A stretch of DNA of 62,574 nucleotides from Thermodesulfobacteriota bacterium (GCA_035325995.1 DAOKYU010000012.1:1-62574); one strand, 5' to 3'; positions 33,860 to 42,513 are shown, counted from the first letter of the stretch. The notes: generated by a model from the sequence alone, not told the origin. Program-made: numbers and translations.

Positions 33860-34080
33860 TAATCCCTTCCCCCGAGGCGGGGGAAGGTCAGGACTGGGGT
33901 CCCACCAAATATCGCGAGCCACGATTCCGAGCGAGCGAGGAATCGGACGTCCTCGGCAGACTGCAAGAAAGTATATCTGGTACTGCTCGGAAGCATCTCA
34001 AACCAAAATAGCAGGAACCTATTCAGTTTTCCACCAGCCATCCATTAAGAATCCTTTGCCTTTCCAGTTAAAGTGCTCGT
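33860..34080. repeat. Modular hairpin repeat, short copy
   Basis: CCTTCCCCC/GGGGGAAGG (33865-33887) is a perfect 9-bp stem. It is followed by CGATTCC/GGAATCG (33922-33945) with loop GAGCGAGCGA. The second hairpin matches the one at 31792-31815 in loop and in the 3' flank (GGACG..C, GACTGCA.GAAAGT, then CAAAATAG). CCTTTGCCTTTCCAGTTAAAG near 34051 matches 31390. No T-tract follows the first hairpin, so it is not a standard terminator. Confidence 0.7.
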
Positions 34081-34138
34081 CGAATCTCTAAACCCGCCTC
34101 CAATCAATACCCACGCCTGTACCTCATAAAAATGCGCC

Positions 34139-35230
34139 TCACCTCCCCATCCCCTCCAGCACCCCCCTGCTCTCTTGGGCGAGAACCTCCACCAGCTCCG
34201 CCGCCGTGAGCCTCCTCGACATCGGGGCCGCCTGTCCCGCCCATAACGACATAAACCTCGCGTCCCCCTTTGCCTTGGCGGCGGCCCTGATAGGCACGGT
34301 GAGGGACTGGTAAACACTAAAATGCGGGACTTCCGCCTCGAGGCTCGCCATATCCTCGAAGAAGCGGTTCCTTATACCGCGCGCGTATTTGCCCGTGTAT
34401 ACCCTCGTGAGGACGGTGCTCGTATCGTCCGATTCATCTATGGCGCGCAGCCACGCCTCCGGAACGGAAGCCTCCGCCGCGCCGAGAAAGGCCGTCCCCA
34501 TCTGCACGGCCGACGCTCCGAGCGCAAGCGCCGCCACTATCCCCCGGCCGTCCATTATCCCGCCCGACGCGACGACGGGGATATTCACGGCGTCCGCGAT
34601 CTGCGGCACGAGCGCCATGGTGCCGGTCATCGGCAGGTGCGGCGTATCGGGGAATGTCCCCCTGTGTCCCCCGGCCTCTATACCCTGCGCGACCACGGCC
34701 GAGCAGCCGGCCTCTTCGAGCCTCCGGGCCTCGGCGACGGAAGTCGCAGTGCCAATGACGGCGACGCCTCTACTCCGCAGCATCTTTATCTGCGAAGCGT
34801 CGGGCATCCCGAACGTGAAGCTGAAAACCGGGACGTCGTTGTCGACAACGACCGCGAGCTGGTCCTCGAATGTATAGCTGTCTTTCGCAGATGATCCCGG
34901 CCCGGGGGCGCCGACCTCGGCCGCCATCTCCGACAGCTTTTTTGCCACCCTCGGCGAAGGCGCGGCGGCCGGGGGAGACTCCTCCGGTATGAACAGGTTC
35001 ACCGAGAAAGGCCTCTCCGCAAGCTCCTTTATTTTCTTGATTCCGGAATCGAGCGCGTCGGGGGTGACGTACCCGCCGGGATACGATCCGAGCCCGCCGG
35101 CGTTCGACACGGCTGCCACCAGCTCCGGCGGAACGAGCCCGCCCGCCATGGGGGCCTGGATTATCGGGTGCGTTATACCCAGTCCTTTACAAAATTTCCG
35201 CGCGTCTTCCGGCCAGAATCTTTCAGCCAT
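34139..35230 (-). CDS. Nitronate monooxygenase / enoyl-ACP reductase II-like FMN enzyme
   Basis: 363 aa TIM-barrel flavoprotein (NPD family). Visible: HPIIQAPMAGGLVPPELVAAVSNAGGLG at the N-terminus by its ends, VVAQGIEAGGHRG near 190 with the family histidine, and VPVVASGGIMDGRGIVAALALGASAVQMGTAFL by its ends. It oxidises alkyl nitronates, or acts as a FabK-like reductase; the EAGGH motif favours nitronate monooxygenase. GGAGGATAG precedes the ATG. Single gene. Confidence 0.88.
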   Translation of the reverse strand: MAERFWPEDARKFCKGLGITHPIIQAPMAGGLVPPELVAAVSNAGGLGSYPGGYVTPDALDSGIKKIKELAERPFSVNLFIPEESPPAAAPSPRVAKKLSEMAAEVGAPGPGSSAKDSYTFEDQLAVVVDNDVPVFSFTFGMPDASQIKMLRSRGVAVIGTATSVAEARRLEEAGCSAVVAQGIEAGGHRGTFPDTPHLPMTGTMALVPQIADAVNIPVVASGGIMDGRGIVAALALGASAVQMGTAFLGAAEASVPEAWLRAIDESDDTSTVLTRVYTGKYARGIRNRFFEDMASLEAEVPHFSVYQSLTVPIRAAAKAKGDARFMSLWAGQAAPMSRRLTAAELVEVLAQESRGVLEGMGR

Positions 35231-35351
35231 TTCTATCCTCCGTCCAGCGGTACATAAAATTATTGTACCGGACGAAAGCGTTTATGCCCCGGCCTCCGCC
35301 AAGGCGCCGTCGAATAAGTTTCAAGTGTGATTCGAATCCCGTGTAGCGGGT

Positions 35352-36365
35352 CTACGTCCGAAGAGATATTCCCGGTCCGGAAGGCTCCATTTTTTCCCTC
35401 GCTCTCTCTATGAGGAGCGGCGAAAGCTCCTTCTCCCAGAATCGCATGAACCCTTCCTGGTTCGGCCCGGCGGGCACCAGCACGACGTGATCGTAACCGG
35501 CGTCGGTGTAACGCCCGATTGCGTCGGCGTAAAGCCCGGGATCGGGCCCGCAGACGACCAGGTCCGCGATGTCCTCCTTATGAACGACGCTGCTGTGCGC
35601 TTCGAAGTGCGCCACGTTCGGCAGCTCCGCGTTGACGCTCCACCCCGCCGTCCCGAACCTGAGCCGCTCGTATGCTATATCGACGGCCTCCTCCTCGCTT
35701 TCCGCCCACGACGCCATCATCTCGGCATATCTCGGGCCGTCCTCGAACCCCCCTGCGTCCGTCCAGTGTTGTATAAGCTTCGAATCGGGCTCGACGGTAA
35801 ATATCCCCTCGGCCTTGTCCGCGGCGAGCCGCGCGGCTTTTCTCCCGCCTATCGCGACGACTATCTCCGGCGGCTCGGCCGGCAGATCGAACACCTGCGC
35901 CTGCTCCAGCTTGAGATGATTCCCCTCGTACGACTGCATGCCCCCCCGCCAGAGGAGGCGTATGATGTCTATGGACTCGGACAGCATCTCGTGCCTTATC
36001 CTTACAGGAGGCCATCCGTTCCCGACGACGTGCTCGTTCAGCTTCTCGCCCGAGCCGAGCCCGAGCGTGAACCTCCCCCCGCTCAGTATCGCCATCGTCG
36101 CCGCAGCCTGCGCTATTATAGCCGGGTGGTATCTCACGAACGGGCACGTGACGGCCGTGACTATCCCGACGCTCTCCGTGGCCGCCGCGACGCCGCCCAG
36201 CACGCTCCATGCATACGGCGAATGCCCCTGGCTCCACAGCCACGGATGGTAATGGTCCGAGATCGCGACGAAATCGAACCCGGCATCCTCCGCGAGCCTC
36301 GCGTTATGGATAAGCTCCTTCGGCCCGTGCTCCTCGCTCATAAGCTTATAACCGAATTTAGTCAT
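35352..36365 (-). CDS. F420-type LLM class oxidoreductase (TIGR03557-like)
   Basis: 337 aa from the ATG at 36365, chosen for AGGGGGAATC before it. A start at 36395 would overlap the DJ-1 gene. Luciferase-like monooxygenase fold: FGYKLMSEEHGPKELIHNA, DFVAISDHYHPWLWSQGHSPYAWSVLG by its ends, GGRFTLGLGSGEKLNEHVVG. These match the TIGR03557 G6PDH-like F420-dependent subfamily. It would use F420 or FMN to reduce or oxidise an unknown substrate. No F420 synthesis gene is in the window. It follows the DJ-1 gene by 26 bp on the same strand. Confidence 0.87.
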   Translation of the reverse strand: MTKFGYKLMSEEHGPKELIHNARLAEDAGFDFVAISDHYHPWLWSQGHSPYAWSVLGGVAAATESVGIVTAVTCPFVRYHPAIIAQAAATMAILSGGRFTLGLGSGEKLNEHVVGNGWPPVRIRHEMLSESIDIIRLLWRGGMQSYEGNHLKLEQAQVFDLPAEPPEIVVAIGGRKAARLAADKAEGIFTVEPDSKLIQHWTDAGGFEDGPRYAEMMASWAESEEEAVDIAYERLRFGTAGWSVNAELPNVAHFEAHSSVVHKEDIADLVVCGPDPGLYADAIGRYTDAGYDHVVLVPAGPNQEGFMRFWEKELSPLLIERAREKMEPSGPGISLRT

Positions 36366-36391
36366 GATTCCCCCTGCCGGCTCTCCCTTCG

Positions 36392-36934
36392 TCAAGCCCC
36401 GGCAAAAACCTCTATCATCTTTTTATTAAACGCCGGTATGTCGTCCGGCTTCCGGCTGGTCACGAGCTTCCCGTCCACGACCACCTCCTCGTCCCGCCAC
36501 TCCGCGCCGGCGTTTTTGAGGTCCGATTGTATCGTATGGTACGACGCCATTTTGCGCCCCCTGGTGACGCCCGCGTCGATCAGCGTCCACGGGCCGTGGC
36601 ATATGGCCGCTACAGGCTTATCGCTATCGAAGAACGATCTCACGAACTCCTGCGCGTCCTGGTTCCTACGGAGATTATCCGGGTTCATCACCCCGCCCGG
36701 GAGGAGGAGCGCGTCGAACATGACCGGGTCGGCCTCGGAAAGCTCTTCGTCGACCTTGAAGTCGTCGCCCCAGTCCGTGTGGTTCCACCCCTTCACGTTG
36801 CCCCTCTCCGGAGAAACTATCACGGTCTCTGCCCCCGCGCTTTCGAGCGCCTCCTTTGGAGCCGTAAGCTCCACCTGCTCGAACCCGTCCGCCACGAGTA
36901 TCGCGACCTTCTTTCCTTCGAGATTATTTCCCAT
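36392..36934 (-). CDS. DJ-1/PfpI family protein (type 1 glutamine amidotransferase-like)
   Basis: 180 aa. The nucleophile elbow is A-I-C112-H-G-P-W, with E20 near the N-terminus (FEQVEL) completing the active site of PfpI/YhbO-type proteins. KVAILVADGF and DALLLPGG are standard. Members act as deglycases, chaperones or proteases under stress. GGAGAATCG precedes the ATG. It is the first gene of a likely two-gene unit with the LLM oxidoreductase. Bases 36935-37149 show no gene. Confidence 0.92.
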   Translation of the reverse strand: MGNNLEGKKVAILVADGFEQVELTAPKEALESAGAETVIVSPERGNVKGWNHTDWGDDFKVDEELSEADPVMFDALLLPGGVMNPDNLRRNQDAQEFVRSFFDSDKPVAAICHGPWTLIDAGVTRGRKMASYHTIQSDLKNAGAEWRDEEVVVDGKLVTSRKPDDIPAFNKKMIEVFAGA

Positions 36935-37149
36935 TTTCGATTCTCCGTAACGATTTATTGAGCCGCGCGCCCTCCCCGTTACCCCCGCGCGGCTACGTGA
37001 TACATGTGCAACATGCGTGCCAGTGCGGCGCGCCTGAAAATATCGGGTAATCAGAATGGATTACAGAAAGGTATTATCTTCCGCCGGGAGCATGCTGGAA
37101 ATTATTTTCCGGAAAGAGCTGTTGAGTAGATAACATTTGTAAAGGCTTT

Positions 37150-38451
37150 TTAACCGCCCGCTTCCGTCTCGCCTATTCTCTTCATCAGCAGCTTCCGCTC
37201 GGGCTTCATCGTCGCGAGTGAAAGGGCCTTCCTGAAATGCCCGGCCGCCGCGGCATTGTTCCCGAGCCTCTCTTCGAGCTCCCCGAGGACGGCGTAGAGT
37301 AAGAAATACGATTCGAGCTGCTCACGCCCCGGTATGCCTCTCACCGCTTCGATGCCCGCGCCCGGCCCGTGAACCTCCGCCACGGCTACGGCCCTGTTGA
37401 GCGCCGCCACCGGGGAGCTGTCCATGCCGACGAGGATGTCGTAAAAATAGAGGATGCGCTTCCAGTCGGTCGATTCGTAATCCCTCGCGGCGGAGTGGCA
37501 GGCGGCTATGCTGGCTTCGAGGTGATAGACGCTTGGCTCCCGCCCCTCCATCGAGCGGACGAGGTGATACATCCCGCGCGCTATCATCCCCTGGTCCCAG
37601 AGCGACCTGTCCTGCTCCCTCAGCGTCAGGATATTTCCGTCGCCGTCGGTGCGGGCGTCGAGCCTCGCGGCGTTAAGCAGCATGAGCGACAGGAGCGCGT
37701 GAACGTGCGGCCTGTCGCCGACGCGATGTTCCGCCAGTATCCCGCAGAGCCTTATAGCCTCGAGGCAGAGCTCCTTCCGTATGATGCTCTCGCCTTCGGA
37801 CGCCTTGTAGCCTTCGTTGAAAAGTAGATATATAGTCTCCAGCACCGAGTCGAGCCGCCCCTTAAGCACCTCCCCCGTCGGGAGGTCATAGGGGACGGAA
37901 GCGTCCCGGAGCTTCCTCTTCGCCCGCGTGAGCCGCTTCGTCACGGCGGCTTCGGACGTCAGAAAAGCCCGCGCTATTTCCTCGGTGCTGAACCCGCAGA
38001 GGGTCTTCAGCGAAAGGGCGACCTGCGCCTCGGGCGGTACGAGCGGATGACAGCACATGAACATCATCCAGAGCCTGTCGTCGCCTATCTCATCCTTGAA
38101 CGCCACCTGTCCGTCCCCTCCCGCTGCGGGCCCGGCGTCGTCCATGAACCGGGCTATGTCGTCCGTCTTGTTCCGGAACGTCTTGTCCCGCCTCATGAGG
38201 TCGAGCGCGAGGTTCTTCGAAACCTGTGTGATCCACGCCGCCGGGTTTCCGGGTATGCCGTAATAGGGCCACGTCTGGAGCGCGCGGGCGAGCGCCTCCT
38301 GCACCACGTCTTCCGCGAGGTTAATGTGCCTCGGCCCGAATATCCTCGTCAGCGTCGAAACCATCTTGCCCGCCTCGTGGCGGAAGCAGTGCTCGACTAT
38401 CCGCGAGACGTCCCCTGGCCCGGCGTTACTGTCCGCGCCGGAATCGCTCAT
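37150..38451 (-). CDS. ECF42-type RNA polymerase sigma factor with TPR-like C-terminus
   Basis: 433 aa. Sigma region 2 (about 15-85) has AEDVVQEALARAL and AWITQVSKNLALDLMRRD; region 4 (about 130-185) has LCGFSTEEIARAFLTSEAAVTKRLTRAKRKL by its ends. A 240-residue extension with SNKAE-less helical repeats follows (LLFNEGYKASEGE, LNRAVAVAEVHGPGAGI, FLLYAVLGELEERLG), the mark of the ECF42 group, in which it controls activity in place of an anti-sigma factor. ECF42 genes are typically next to DGPF/YCII genes, as here (22 bp upstream). A TGTCCA-N17-CGTC promoter two genes upstream fits autoregulation. Confidence 0.93.
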   Translation of the reverse strand: MSDSGADSNAGPGDVSRIVEHCFRHEAGKMVSTLTRIFGPRHINLAEDVVQEALARALQTWPYYGIPGNPAAWITQVSKNLALDLMRRDKTFRNKTDDIARFMDDAGPAAGGDGQVAFKDEIGDDRLWMMFMCCHPLVPPEAQVALSLKTLCGFSTEEIARAFLTSEAAVTKRLTRAKRKLRDASVPYDLPTGEVLKGRLDSVLETIYLLFNEGYKASEGESIIRKELCLEAIRLCGILAEHRVGDRPHVHALLSLMLLNAARLDARTDGDGNILTLREQDRSLWDQGMIARGMYHLVRSMEGREPSVYHLEASIAACHSAARDYESTDWKRILYFYDILVGMDSSPVAALNRAVAVAEVHGPGAGIEAVRGIPGREQLESYFLLYAVLGELEERLGNNAAAAGHFRKALSLATMKPERKLLMKRIGETEAGG

Positions 38452-38472
38452 CCGCAGCCTGTCCGCCGGCCT

Positions 38473-38895
38473 CTACTTCGAGCCGGCCCCGGCCGCACGC
38501 GCGGCCTCTTCTTCCCGGCGGAGATTGAGCGCGGCAGCGCATTCGCTCGCCAGCGGCCGGACTTCGACTTCAGCTCCGTAATCGAGGCCCGGGTAGTTCT
38601 TGGCGATCTCGACGGCCTCGTCCATGCTGTCCACCGTCAGTATGAAATACCCGGCTATGGCCTCTTTCGATTCGGCGAACGGGCCGTCGGCTACCAGCTT
38701 GCCGTTCTTCCCCGAGATCACCTTGCCCTCGAAGTGGAGCGGCTGCCCCGCCCTCGCCTTGCCCTCGGCCGTCAGGCTGTCGAGCCAGCCGTGCATCTTC
38801 GTCACTATCTGCTGTATCTCCTCGGGCGAGAGGCCCTTGTGCCATCCCGTGCCCCTGAACAGCATCATGTATTCCGTTACAGGTTCCATGACCAT
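38473..38895 (-). CDS. YCII-related DGPF-domain protein
   Basis: 140 aa. The family motif DGPFAESKEAIAGYFIL (69-85 region) is intact. Single-domain YCII fold; the biochemical role is unknown although it is the standard partner of ECF41/ECF42 sigma factors. AGGAGAAATACG precedes the ATG. The last 15 residues are Ala-rich and unordered. It is placed directly upstream of the sigma-factor gene in one operon. Confidence 0.9.
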   Translation of the reverse strand: MVMEPVTEYMMLFRGTGWHKGLSPEEIQQIVTKMHGWLDSLTAEGKARAGQPLHFEGKVISGKNGKLVADGPFAESKEAIAGYFILTVDSMDEAVEIAKNYPGLDYGAEVEVRPLASECAAALNLRREEEAARAAGAGSK

Positions 38896-38970
38896 CGTAT
38901 TTCTCCTTTCCTTCGTTTCTTTCCGTCATGCACATCCGCGGCGGTGCATCCGCGCCGGCCGCGGCGATGC

Positions 38971-39399
38971 TTACGGCTCCAGGTTAAAGAGCGGCTGTCC
39001 AGTCTTCATGTCGAACGGGACGGAATAGTGCTCGTGCGCTATCTTCCATTCCCCGTCCGTCTTCCTGAAGCACTGCGTCACGCGCATCCAGCACGTATTG
39101 AAATTCCCGTCCGGCCCCTCGCCGCCGCAGTGAAGGAGACTGTGCGCGAAGGCCAGGCTCCCGTCGGCCGTGACCGTCATCTCGCCGGGCTCGAACATCG
39201 ACTCCCCGCCCGGGCAAAACTCGAAGCACGCCTTCCAGTGCTTCCCGTACTCGTCCTTGCCGGTGAACCGGAGCTTCTCTACGGCGTCGAAGGACACCAC
39301 GTCGTCCGCGTATATGGCCATTATCTTATCGAGGTCCTTTTTCCTGACCGCTTCGGACCACTCTTTCACCATGCTCTTGATTTTCGCTTCTTCACTCAT
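38971..39399 (-). CDS. SnoaL-like/NTF2-superfamily protein (DUF4440 type)
   Basis: 142 aa. Cone-shaped NTF2 fold pattern: IKSMVKEWSEAVRKKDLDKIMAIYADDVVSFDAV by its ends, then FAHSLLHCGG and WRVTQCF-like strands ending GEWKIAHEHYSVPF. Similar proteins bind small hydrophobic ligands or act as isomerases. AGGGAGG precedes the ATG. It is the first gene behind the ECF42-like promoter at 39428-39455 and probably cotranscribed with the DGPF and sigma genes. Confidence 0.87.
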   Translation of the reverse strand: MSEEAKIKSMVKEWSEAVRKKDLDKIMAIYADDVVSFDAVEKLRFTGKDEYGKHWKACFEFCPGGESMFEPGEMTVTADGSLAFAHSLLHCGGEGPDGNFNTCWMRVTQCFRKTDGEWKIAHEHYSVPFDMKTGQPLFNLEP

Positions 39400-39427
39400 A
39401 AATGCCTCCCTTCGGCTTTTATATATA

Positions 39428-39455
39428 CGACGTATTCGTCAGGTCATTATGGACA
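39428..39455 (-). promoter_or_regulatory. ECF42-type promoter of the SnoaL-DGPF-sigma operon
   Basis: Minus strand: TGTCCA (39455-39450), 17 nt, CGTCG (39432-39428), then TATATA. The same two elements with the same spacing occur at 42486-42513. The published ECF42 consensus is TGTCGA/CGTC-like as I recall it; the present sites differ at one base of the -35. The predicted start would be near 39420, about 20 nt before the SnoaL start. Confidence 0.65.
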
Positions 39456-39500
39456 CGTTCGCCGCCTGATTTTCAGGGCGCAATAAATTCTCGGCCCGGC

Positions 39501-39923
39501 TCATAGATATCCCGTCTCGGCCGGTGGATTCTCCCAATCGTTATTCCTCCCGTCCTCGAAGCGGACACTCGCCGCCGAAAGCTCCTCGTCTGTTGCATCG
39601 TCGAGGCATGCTATGTTCACGGCGTAGAACTCCCCCGAAAGCTTCTCTCCCTGGAACTCGATGTCGAGATGCGCCCTGCCGAAAGGCTTTATCCCGCACC
39701 GGCTGCAGAAGAGGTGATGGATCGTATCGCTCCCGAATCGATAATCCGTAAGCGCCTCCCCGCCCCGGAGCAGCCTGAACTCCGCCTCGGGCACGAGCGT
39801 TTTCCAGTACCTCCCCTTCCTGCACACCGAGCAATTGCACTTGCTGGTGCCGTTTTCGAGGTCGGCCTCACACTCGAACGAGACCTCGCCGCAGTGGCAG
39901 CTTCCCGAATATTTTTTCTTCAT
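39501..39923 (-). CDS. GFA/Mss4-like zinc protein
   Basis: 140 aa from the ATG at 39923 (AAAGGAG upstream). Zinc ligands: SC9HC11 (CHCG), CNCSVC near 33-38, and FCSRCG near 85-90, the pattern of glutathione-dependent formaldehyde-activating enzyme-like proteins. Enzymatic activity in this family is mostly unproven. It is the last gene of the six-gene operon that begins at 42442. Confidence 0.9.
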   Translation of the reverse strand: MKKKYSGSCHCGEVSFECEADLENGTSKCNCSVCRKGRYWKTLVPEAEFRLLRGGEALTDYRFGSDTIHHLFCSRCGIKPFGRAHLDIEFQGEKLSGEFYAVNIACLDDATDEELSAASVRFEDGRNNDWENPPAETGYL

Positions 39924-39934
39924 ATCGGCTCCTT

Positions 39935-40489
39935 TCAATCTCTTGTATACGTCAGCAGGACGAGCCCGCCAGCGAACGCCTTCGTCTCCTTAAGCCTGAG
40001 CCCGACCCTGTGCCCGACGCCGCCGAACTGCGTCTTCCCGGCCCCGAGGATCACTGGGTTGACGAATATCCTGTACTCGTCCACGAGCCCGGCGGCCGAA
40101 AGCGCGGAAACCATGGTCCCGCTCCCGAATATCACGATGTCCTTCCCGCCCTCGGCCTTCATCCTCTCCGTCTCGTGCACGGGGTCGCCCCTGTTCACGA
40201 CGGCGTTGTTCCACTCAACGCTTGCGAGCGTCCTCGAAAAGACTATCTTCGGAAGGCCGTTCATCGCGTGGATGATCGCCTCGTCGTTCTCGGCGGGCGA
40301 GGCGTCCGGCCAGTACCCCGCCATGAGCTCGTACGTCACCCTTCCGAAGAGGAGTATCCCCATCGATCCGAGCCGCTCCTTCGTATAATCCATGAAATCC
40401 CCGCCCACGCTGAACCAGTCTATCTCCCCCGACGGGCCCGCGATGAAACCGTCCAAAGATACGAGATTAGAGACGACGACCTTTCTCAT
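39935..40489 (-). CDS. RibD C-terminal/dihydrofolate reductase-like protein
   Basis: 184 aa from the ATG at 40489 (AGGAGCAGC upstream). An in-frame extension to 40561 is inside the DoxX gene and unlike the family. The fold starts MRKVVVSNLVSLDGFIAGPSGEIDWF by its ends, continues with LLFGRVTYELMAGYW and DIVIFGSGTMVSAL, as in YyaP/YwjB-type NADPH reductases. Substrate unknown. It overlaps the end of the DoxX gene by 23 bp and ends 11 bp before the GFA gene. Confidence 0.9.
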   Translation of the reverse strand: MRKVVVSNLVSLDGFIAGPSGEIDWFSVGGDFMDYTKERLGSMGILLFGRVTYELMAGYWPDASPAENDEAIIHAMNGLPKIVFSRTLASVEWNNAVVNRGDPVHETERMKAEGGKDIVIFGSGTMVSALSAAGLVDEYRIFVNPVILGAGKTQFGGVGHRVGLRLKETKAFAGGLVLLTYTRD

Positions 40490-40952
40490 CGGCGCTGCTC
40501 CTAAACCGTGGGGCTGTACTCGGCGCCGGCCCGCGCGGCCCTTCCGAAAAGAAGGCGTCAACGCTTATAGACCTCGGCCCCGATAGAAGAATTGCAAGCG
40601 AAACCATGAACAGGCTGAACGGGTAAGACGCCCCTATCATGAAGCCCTGCGGCAGCGATACCACCGTGGCCACGAGCATATTTATCGCGATCGCCAGCGC
40701 CGCGGGGCGCGTGAGAAGCCCGATCGCGATAAGCAGGCCCCCGATCAGCTCCGTATAATTGCTCAGGTGAGCGAGCGGGGCCGAAAAGCCCATCTGCGTA
40801 AATGCCTCGAGCGTCGCTTCGAGCCCCATTCCGCCGAACCATCCGAATACCTTCCCCGCCCCGGCGACGAAAAGAATCCCGCCGAGCACGAGGCGGAGAA
40901 GCAGAATCGAAATGCTCAACATCGTTTTATTGGTTCCGGTCAGTAAACCCAT
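40467..40952 (-). CDS. DoxX family membrane protein
   Basis: 161 aa with four hydrophobic segments (LLLRLVLGGILFVAGAGKVFGWFGG by its ends; NYTELIGGLLIAIGLLTRPAAL by its ends). DoxX proteins are often found with redox and thiol-stress functions. The C-terminal 30 residues are polar and disordered. GGAGGATAT precedes the ATG. Third-to-last gene of the ECF42-like operon. Confidence 0.9.
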   Translation of the reverse strand: MGLLTGTNKTMLSISILLLRLVLGGILFVAGAGKVFGWFGGMGLEATLEAFTQMGFSAPLAHLSNYTELIGGLLIAIGLLTRPAALAIAINMLVATVVSLPQGFMIGASYPFSLFMVSLAILLSGPRSISVDAFFSEGPRGPAPSTAPRFRSSADEKGRRL

Positions 40953-40971
40953 ATATCCTCCGTCCCGGGTG

Positions 40972-41415
40972 TTATTGTTCTGAAAGCTCTTTTATCTTTT
41001 GAATTGCCTTGTCCCAGAGCCCGGAGGTGGCCTCGGCATATTCCCCTGAGACGAAGGACTCTATGGCGAGGATGGTTTTCTCGCCGTTCGCCGAAAGGGT
41101 GTAGGCGTCGAAGCACCCGTTCCACTCCGCGTTCCCGGGGCTGTTCGGCGTCTCGGCCCCCTTTACCAGGACGCCGTCGTAAGCTATCTTCAGCCGCTCG
41201 CCGAGCGCCCACGCCGTAACCTTCCCCCTAAGCCCGTCCCCCTCGCCGTTCTTCAGATAAAACGTCTCGCCCGGGCCGAACTCCCCGTCGACGTGCGAGC
41301 CCTCCGAGAACTCGCTCATCCATATCCCGGCATGCACGGGGGTCGTAAGAACCTCCCACACGCTCTCCCTGGGTGCGTCGATCTCTATAGACTTGTGTAT
41401 CATTTCCCTGCTCAT
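40972..41415 (-). CDS. SRPBCC/AHSA1-like domain protein (first copy)
   Basis: 147 aa from the ATG at 41415 (GGGGAG 5 nt upstream); an ATG at 41427 lies inside that RBS. START/SRPBCC fold: IHKSIEIDAPRESVWEVLTTP then LRGKVTAWALGERLKIAY and WDKAIQKIKEL. A hydrophobic-ligand cavity is typical; no activity can be assigned. The two SRPBCC genes lie side by side but are only distantly alike. Confidence 0.88.
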   Translation of the reverse strand: MSREMIHKSIEIDAPRESVWEVLTTPVHAGIWMSEFSEGSHVDGEFGPGETFYLKNGEGDGLRGKVTAWALGERLKIAYDGVLVKGAETPNSPGNAEWNGCFDAYTLSANGEKTILAIESFVSGEYAEATSGLWDKAIQKIKELSEQ

Positions 41416-41457
41416 ATCGCTCCCCACTGTCGTCGCGCCCTGCCCTATATCCGCCGT

Positions 41458-41940
41458 CTATATCGGCCCCTGAAGCTCCCTCAAAAGAGCGGCCATCCTG
41501 TCCATCGTCTCGCCCGCGCCCTCTTTCATGCCCGACTGCGCCATCCCGTCCCTGTCCTCGCGGGACTGGAAACGAACGACGTCCCTGAACGTCGTGACGC
41601 CGTCCTTCTCCTCGAATGTTATGGTCTCGACGGACTCGTGGCCGGGCATAAGCTCGAAATTAAACGTGTACACGAGCCGCCCCGGCGGCGAAACCTCCCT
41701 GTACACCCCGCTGAACGCGAACTCGTTCCCGTCCTTGTCCTGCTGAACGAAGCGCCACTCACCGCCCTCGCGGACGTCCATCTTGTCCACGGTCGTTTTG
41801 AGATTCGCCGGGCCCCACCAGCGCGGAACGAGCTCGGGGTCGGTGCTGGCCTTGAAAACGAGATCCCTCGGGGCCCCGAAATCACACGTAAGCACAATCT
41901 CCTTATCGCCTTCGAACTCGAAAAATCCGTCTTTCGGCAT
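41458..41940 (-). CDS. SRPBCC/AHSA1-like domain protein (second copy)
   Basis: 160 aa. LTCDFGAPRDLVFKASTDPELVPRWWGP by its ends, then FAFSGVYREVSPPGRLVYTFNF and TTFRDVVRFQSREDRDGMAQSGM by its ends, matching activator-of-Hsp90-ATPase-like (polyketide cyclase) proteins commonly found with ECF sigma factors of this group. Second gene of the operon led by the VOC gene. Confidence 0.9.
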   Translation of the reverse strand: MPKDGFFEFEGDKEIVLTCDFGAPRDLVFKASTDPELVPRWWGPANLKTTVDKMDVREGGEWRFVQQDKDGNEFAFSGVYREVSPPGRLVYTFNFELMPGHESVETITFEEKDGVTTFRDVVRFQSREDRDGMAQSGMKEGAGETMDRMAALLRELQGPI

Positions 41941-42064
41941 TTATTCTCTCCCGCGATTTTCGATTACCTTTCGTTTGATGCCGGGGGGCGGGCGCAGATG
42001 CCCGGCGCGAAGAATTTCCGGACGCCCGCATCCCGCAAGATAGCCCTCGATATCAAAGCCTAAC

Positions 42065-42442
42065 CTATTTCTCTTCGAGAACTGATAATATATTTCCCGC
42101 CGGGTCCTTGAACCACGCGATGCTCATTCCGCCCTCGGTGAGGACGCCGTCCGAATCCGTTTTAATCCCTTCCGTGTCGTACACCTCGAAACGGACTCCC
42201 CTGCTCCCGAGCTCCTTCATCATAGATTTCAGGTCGTCAACCCTGAAATTGAGCACCGTGAACGTCGCCGGAGCGTGATCCGGCTTTTCGTAGATCATCG
42301 TTCCGCCCTCGCCGCCGACGCTCAGGATCGGCATCCCGTCCACCGCTTCCACCGGTACCCCCAGCGTCTCACCATAAAACTCGCGCGCCTTCTTCAAGTC
42401 GTTCACCGAAAAACTGCCGAACATCTTTGCATTCTCTAGCAT
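42065..42442 (-). CDS. VOC family protein (glyoxalase-like)
   Basis: 125 aa from the ATG at 42442, which has AGGAGAGGC upstream. A longer frame to 42514 would cover the promoter. The fold shows GSFSVNDLKKAREFYGETLGVP, TFTVLNFRVDDLKSMMKELGSRGV by its ends, and SIAWFKDPAGNILSVLE. Members are metal-dependent lyases, dioxygenases or resistance proteins. First gene behind the second ECF42-like promoter. Confidence 0.88.
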   Translation of the reverse strand: MLENAKMFGSFSVNDLKKAREFYGETLGVPVEAVDGMPILSVGGEGGTMIYEKPDHAPATFTVLNFRVDDLKSMMKELGSRGVRFEVYDTEGIKTDSDGVLTEGGMSIAWFKDPAGNILSVLEEK

Positions 42443-42485
42443 CTGCCTCTCCTTTTGCTGTTCTCTCCACCAGCCTTCATATACA

Positions 42486-42513
42486 CGACGATCTTTGCGC
42501 GCCGTTTTGGACA
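42486..42513 (-). promoter_or_regulatory. ECF42-type promoter of the VOC-SRPBCC-DoxX-DHFR-GFA operon
   Basis: Minus strand: TGTCCA (42513-42508), 17 nt, CGTCG (42490-42486), then TGTATAT. Elements and spacing equal those at 39428-39455, while the 17-nt spacers differ. Predicted start near 42478, 36 nt before the VOC start. Confidence 0.65.

Noticed and set aside
33865..33887. Terminator after the secreted-protein gene
   Set aside because: Strong 9-bp stem but no T-tract follows; it groups better with the hairpin repeat family.
35320..35350. tRNA-like T-arm (GATTCGAATCCCG)
   Set aside because: Only the loop resembles a tRNA; the stem does not pair and no cloverleaf can be drawn.
38047..39486. 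Long plus-strand frame opposite the ECF42 cluster
   Set aside because: Antisense of three well-supported genes; Arg/Val/Leu-rich shadow.
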